This document shows, piece by piece, positions 59,440 through 64,000 of a stretch of 64,000 nucleotides of DNA. The notes below the pieces were generated by a model that saw nothing but the letters and a program-made list of their open reading frames with translations, did no database searches and was not told the origin of the DNA. The translations under genes were made by a program, and so were the position numbers. Source of the DNA: Adiantum capillus-veneris (Eukaryota; Streptophyta; Polypodiopsida; Polypodiales; Pteridaceae); assembly GCA_014529385.2 (NCBI GenBank), contig CM043961.1:10044978-10108977 (forward strand), written 5' to 3'. The stretch's first letter is position 1, and every line of letters starts with the position of its first letter.

Positions 59440-59976
59440 ACAATCCTCCCCTTGGACTCTGGACTATACTGAAAGAAGCTAAACTGAGACTCAGAGCCAC
59501 ACAGGCTTGGTAGCCACACAGACTGAAGTAGTCACACAGACTATAGGATGGTCTCGACTGATATGATGTCACACATACTAAAATCCTCCCATCAAACAAA
59601 TAAGGCGAAGGACTACACATATCTACAGTACATCAATATAGTCACAAAAGTGATTGGGGGCAGCATACATACATACAGTTGTTCTCCTCTTGATCTAAAT
59701 CTTTATCTTTGTCTCTACAAGGTTAATCTTTCCGTTTCCTCCACTATTGTTGCTGCCACTACCTGGACATTTTGATGGTGGATGGCCTTTGATGCCACAA
59801 CTGCTATAGAACTTGTTCTTGTAGCAATCCTTGGATAAATGTCTTGATTTTCTGCATTCGTAACACTTTTTATTTTGGGTCCTAGTTAATGAAGGTGCAC
59901 TCTTAGATGATGATGCATAGTAAGCTCCTCCATTTGTTGACGCCTTCTTTGTTTGCTTCTTTTCTTCTTCAATCAA
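59440..59976 (-). mobile_element. Remnant of a second gag-only copia-type element
   Basis: On the minus strand a Gag nucleocapsid piece (59695-59976) with CYECRKSRHLSKDC and CGIKGHPPSKC is followed within about 250 bp by the polypurine tract AAGGGGAGGAT and an LTR start TGTTGGGATTATGG at 59442. The spacing (no pol between) and the SRGGLLGLWP-type reading of the tract resemble the element at 21079-23850. The LTR runs left from 59442, but its outer end is not clear. Confidence 0.6.
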
Positions 59977-61140
59977 AGCATTGATAACGTGGTGTAAAGT
60001 GGGTGTTTCTTAGTTCACCAAGGAGCCCTTGCTCACTGGCACATAGGCTATGGCAAGGCAACCCCACTAACAAACCCACAAATAGCTACCATTACTTTCC
60101 ACCTCGCTACATGCACCTAGTTGCTTGCATTAGCCTCATAGTCAGCATTGTGCACCTAGCAACCGACATTGTGGTACTATTGCTCTTGAGTCTCTCTACT
60201 GCTCCTCGATGTCGGCCCCAACTGATACCATGTCATCATCATGCAGGTTGTGTCATCCTACAGGCTACAGGATCTATAAATGCTGAGCCCAACACCCATT
60301 GAAGTCCTACAAACTTCCACTATCCATGCCTACTAAGTTGGCCTACCTTCTTTTGTTTGTCTCTATCATTGCCATACCTGAACTAAACCTGGCTCCAAGC
60401 TCTCGTCAATGGTACTGCCATTATCTACAAATCTTGCTTCATGAAGCACAATTGAGCCCCACTGTTCCGTCCTGATCTTGCACACCTACAATATCTTTGA
60501 AGGCCACCTGATCACACAAGTCCAATTTTCTTGCTTCTCCCATATATCTTCTTTTGACGGGCGTTTAGATCCATAAGTTGAAAAGTAACAAGTGATATTT
60601 CACATAAGAGGTAATTCCTGCCTTGGAAATAATGCAGGCAAAGAGGGCACTCACACAATTCAAAGGGCTCCTTTGGCAGCACAAGTGTTTGTATCAACAA
60701 GTGGGCAAATTTTACAAAGCGAGAGCAACGTGCACAGAATCTTCATTGGAGCATATTCTTTGTGCTATTTACAAAGATTGATATGTATGTATCTTGCATC
60801 ACCTTTGAGCACCATTTGGGCCTCACACAAGAAATGTATGTCCATATTTCTGCTTTTGCATTTACACCTATTGTGAGAGGACTAGACATTGTTGTCGTTA
60901 TAACCATAAGACCTTCCTTGTGCACTTATGCTATGTATATCTTGCCTCTTAAGGCATTGGTCATCATTTATGACACACCACATACAGCTATGTTAAAATT
61001 AGCCCCAACAAAGACAGTCAAGAGAAACAAAGATCACAACAACATTGAAAACAACACCAGTCAACAACCAACATGGCAACTACAACAACATTTTCACCAC
61101 CCATTTGGGGGAGAAGATTCTCATTAAAGTAAACCTATGT
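59977..61140. other. No gene recognised
   Basis: Low-complexity CA/CT-rich and AT-rich stretches with short ORFs on both strands. None has a domain I recognise. Confidence 0.45.
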
Positions 61141-61400
61141 ATATGTAAAGTTCTCAAATTATGTGTCTCCATACTTGTGTATGTGTGTCAGGGGAAGCTT
61201 GTGTATCCACCCTTGTGTTGGATGATTTGTGTACTTTGCCCTTGTGTGTAGGGCAGGCTTGTGTTTACCTACTACTTTTGTGTGAGGGAAGAATTTGTGT
61301 GCTTACACCCAATGTGTCAAGGGGAGGTACATTTGTGTTCCTTCATCCTCATTTGTGTTTGAGGAGAGGAAGTTTGTGTGAGTGATATACCCTTTTGTGT
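61141..61400 (+). repeat. Degenerate CTTGTGTGT/TTGTGT-rich repeat
   Basis: Units of about 45-60 bp contain GGGGAGGTA or GGGCAGGCT followed by TTGTGTTxxxT. They are irregular and probably degenerate tandem copies. Confidence 0.5.
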
Positions 61401-61554
61401 TATATGCAAAAAATACCCACAAGGGAAGGGCCATTGGGGGGGTGTGGGCACTGTTGCACCTCGCACTTGTGGGAAAACCCCTTAGCCTCCTAGGAGTCAT
61501 GTGGAATATGTGCGTGCCATTTACAAAGGCAATAAGTAAGTGTCAGCAAGAATC

Positions 61555-61555
<1 letters not shown>

Positions 61556-61599
<44 letters not shown>
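61556..61599. repeat. (GT)n microsatellite
   Basis: About 22 perfect GT units. Confidence 0.95.
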
Positions 61600-61600
<1 letters not shown>

Positions 61601-61624
61601 ATGTTTAATATCCCTTCAAGATAG

Positions 61625-62130
61625 AATCATATATTGATTATTGGTGATGACAATAAAACAAAAGGATAATGCTATAACAATGGACATGGAAAAAGTAACA
61701 TAATTTATTCTTCTGATTTTATTGGTACAATTGATCTTGTAGGAGACTAGACGAGCCCCTAGACCATGAGAGAATAGACATATACCTGCCACCATCCAAC
61801 ATAGATATCCAGTTAGAACTTGGGCTACCTCTGATGGGAAGATAGGTATTCAAACAGTCTCTTCTGCTTGTTATCACTATCACATAGCCCTACACTCCTC
61901 ACTCTCCTTATACATGTTAGGTGGCAAGTTTTTTGCTTTGCGAGAGGGTAATACTCTTTTAGAAACGATTTTTGTAGGTTTTTGGGAGTATGCAGGTTGA
62001 CAGCCTTCAAGAGCAGATAGGCGGAGTTTTCCCAAGGGTAGATACTTGAGGCGGATTTCCTCCTTTGGATTGACAATGATTTGTTTTGCCTTTACCTGTT
62101 TCTGGGTTTCCTTCACATGTTCTTCCTAAA
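61625..62130. other. No gene recognised
   Basis: Short minus-strand ORFs (61825-62116) have protein-like composition (EEIRLKYLPLGKLRLSALEG) in two overlapping frames. A decayed gene piece is possible but not supported by any domain. Confidence 0.35.
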
Positions 62131-62530
62131 GGTAATTATAAATTTATGGGTAAAATATAGCTTTTGTGTGGGTATTAATTGTTTCTAATAATCATGAGGT
62201 GTATTAATATATAACCTAAGTAAAACAATAGATGGAAAATTTAGCTTTTGTGTGGGTATTTATTGTTTCTAGTAATCATGAGGTGTTACTACATAACTAA
62301 AGTAAAACGATAGATGACCTTTTTAAAGAACTTTTACAATACCCTAATAGTTATAAGTTCATGCTTACAACCTGCTCCAAATATAATGAGAAATCATACA
62401 AAGAGTGGGATAAAACTGGGGCTTTTGTGTGGGTATTAGTTGTTTCTAGCAACTATGAAGTACGTTAATACAATGCCCTAAGTAAAACAAGAGATGGAAA
62501 ACATCTTTTAAAGACTCTTTTACAATAAGT
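62131..62530 (+). repeat. Three diverged repeats around AGCTTTTGTGTGGGTATTA
   Basis: Units start near 62160, 62240 and 62420. Each has GCTTTTGTGTGGGTATT, then TGTTTCTAgtAATCATGAGG, CTAAGTAAAAC and AATAGATGGAAAA. The second and third are separated by inserted sequence that itself has a repeated TTTTACAATA part. Confidence 0.8.
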
Positions 62531-62539
62531 TTGTATTTA

Positions 62540-63040
62540 AAACCTGTTGCTGCAGAATACAATAAGAAATCTTACAATGAGTAAGATGGAATTCAAACTA
62601 ATAGTATGCCTGATATTTAACATCTACCATAAGTTTTTTTATCATATCTTGTCATACTATGTTGTAAAAACACACAAAAGACACACAAAGGGTTAGGGAA
62701 ATGTTAGTATTCTTTTGTGGAAGCCATTAATTATCATAGTACAAGACATCTCAGCAGAGTGTTGTTATTTCAACCCATGATCTATGTTAATTTTACTCAA
62801 TGATACACGAAACTTAATCCTTGATTGAGGACCAAGTTAAAACAAAATAACAAATGATACATTATCCAAGATAAGGACTGTTTCTTATATTCTCAGTATG
62901 TAACATAAACCTATTTATCAAGCCTACATGAGTTTATTATGTGTTTCCTAACCTGATTGCTTGCTGACAATGCCATATCGAATACAAGTGAATTTCGTGG
63001 GTTCATAGTTGCTGAGGTTTTATGCGAGTTGACACCCGTG
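62540..63040. other. No gene recognised
   Basis: AT-rich, no ORF of note. Confidence 0.5.
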
Positions 63041-63059
63041 TAATCATTGCTCCAACATT

Positions 63060-63425
63060 GTGTGTGTGTCTGATGATTCGCCCAATATGGATGACGTCCA
63101 AGGTTACTCTCGCGCCAAGGCTTCGTTGTTCTTTGAAAAATTTATGTGTGTGTGTGTGTGTGTATGTGTGGCAGAGCCACGAATTGCTTGCACAATCCCA
63201 AGGTGATGCAATGGCTAGTGTGTGATGCCGAGCAGAAATGAGAGGTTGTGTGTGCGTGTGTGCACGCGATAGAGCCAAGGATTACTTGCGCAATCACAAG
63301 GTGTGTAAGGATGTGATGGCTGATGTGCGATGTAGAGCAAAAATGAGAGGTTATGTGTGTGTGGGTGTGTGTGTGCGTGCGATAGAGCTAAGGATTGCTT
63401 GTGCAATGGCTAGTGTGTGATGCAA
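63060..63425 (+). repeat. Imperfect tandem repeat, about 115-120-bp unit, three copies
   Basis: Each unit has a GTGTGTGTG run, then GATAGAGCCAAGGATTACTT (or a variant), GCAATCACAAGG, GGCTAGTGTGTGATGC and GCAAAAATGAGAGGTT. Reverse-strand ORFs rich in Thr/His come from the GT runs. Confidence 0.85.
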
Positions 63426-63429
63426 AGAT

Positions 63430-63845
63430 AAAAGGACTAAGCTTGAAATAAGGTGAGCTAATAGCCTTTTTTTAGAAAGACCTTCTTGGCAACGCATGTG
63501 TAGGAAGATAAAGTTAAGCATATGCATGCATTCATTTGGATAAGCCTTGAAGCAGGTTACAAATTAAAGTATAATCTTCTTCTTTAAAACAATTCGTAGA
63601 ACCTGTTGGTGGGCAGTCAAAGAGCTTTTTATCCAATGTGCTCACGTGCAGTCAAGAAACTTTTTATCCAATGTTTGGAATTTTTTTTTGTAACTAATGT
63701 CATTTGAACCATTGTGGCCCGATTTTTTTACCTGATGTGTAAACCAAGAACCCTTGTAAATCTGGACTCATCCCTTGTGCGGATAGAAATTAGTCACTTT
63801 AAAACATAAAACCTTCATACGAATGGAAGCAAGAGAACACAAGGT
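63430..63845. other. No gene recognised
   Basis: AT-rich. It contains a short duplicated CAGTCAAGAAACTTTTTATC / CAGTCAAAGAGCTTTTTATC segment (63617 and 63651). Otherwise nothing is seen. Confidence 0.5.
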
Positions 63846-63849
63846 AGTT

Positions 63850-63855
63850 TTTATT
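63850..63855 (-). promoter_or_regulatory. Possible polyadenylation signal AATAAA
   Basis: AATAAA on the minus strand, 70 bp past the stop codon of the partial CDS that enters from the right edge. Confidence 0.4.
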
Positions 63856-63925
63856 ACAAAAAATGTCAAAATGCCATTGATCGGCTTTACAATGTCTCTT
63901 AGTTTTCTTTCTCTTTGGCGAAAAC

Positions 63926-64000
63926 CTAGCACTGTTTTTTTTCTCTGAGCTGTTGTGTAAGCTCCTTGATGGTCACCTTGCTGCCTTCGGCTGTTGAGCA
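63926..64000 (-). CDS. C-terminal end of a gene entering from the right, unrecognised
   Basis: The minus-strand frame is open to the window edge and reads SKVTIKELTQQLREKKQC before TAG at 63926. It has a clean amphipathic helix character and a downstream AATAAA. It is too short to identify and could also be chance. Confidence 0.35.
   Translation of the reverse strand, partial: CSTAEGSKVTIKELTQQLREKKQC

Overview
This window is transposon-rich nuclear DNA from a land plant. The evidence is a complete plant-type cytosolic NAD-malate dehydrogenase gene, a Ty3/gypsy chromovirus and other LTR elements primed by initiator tRNA-Met, LINEs, and many (GA)n/(CA)n tracts. A very large, repeat-filled intron inside a housekeeping gene suggests a big genome such as a fern, lycophyte or gymnosperm. 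The species cannot be fixed from sequence alone. All positions and comparisons were read by eye.

Layout. 1-8.9 kb and 17.7-20.2 kb are two halves of an older DNA transposon region: a minus-strand transposase gene (20.16 kb down to 7.93 kb) converging on a plus-strand FCP1-like phosphatase fragment. It is split by a complete, apparently very young chromovirus (8877-17700, GAATA target duplication, LTRs differing only by one 18-bp indel, intact 1593-aa Gag-Pol). 21.1-23.85 kb is a small gag-only copia-type element (AGAGT duplication).

26.03-41.55 kb is the malate dehydrogenase gene on the minus strand: seven exons, 333 aa, intact frame. Intron 6 is about 13.6 kb and holds a decayed gypsy-like gag-pro region split by a non-autonomous LTR element (27606-32370, ACAAT duplication), then two LINE copies and a 482-bp tandem duplication.

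42.1-55.6 kb is a decayed Ty1/copia element on the minus strand. Its integrase region is interrupted by an 8.25-kb DNA transposon (44208-52459) with about 33-bp terminal inverted repeats and four genes. These are a spliced transposase-like gene broken by one stop and two 1-nt deletions, a small acidic protein that begins exactly like the histone H3 tail (MARTKQTAR), an intact two-exon 488-aa gene, and a three-exon gene with a possible beta-grasp C-terminus. This nested element, and the H3-tail mimic in it, is the strongest candidate for something undescribed.

55.6-64 kb is mostly degenerate: minisatellites, a stray retroelement protease, another gag-only copia remnant, simple repeats, and probably the last codons of a gene entering from the right edge on the minus strand.
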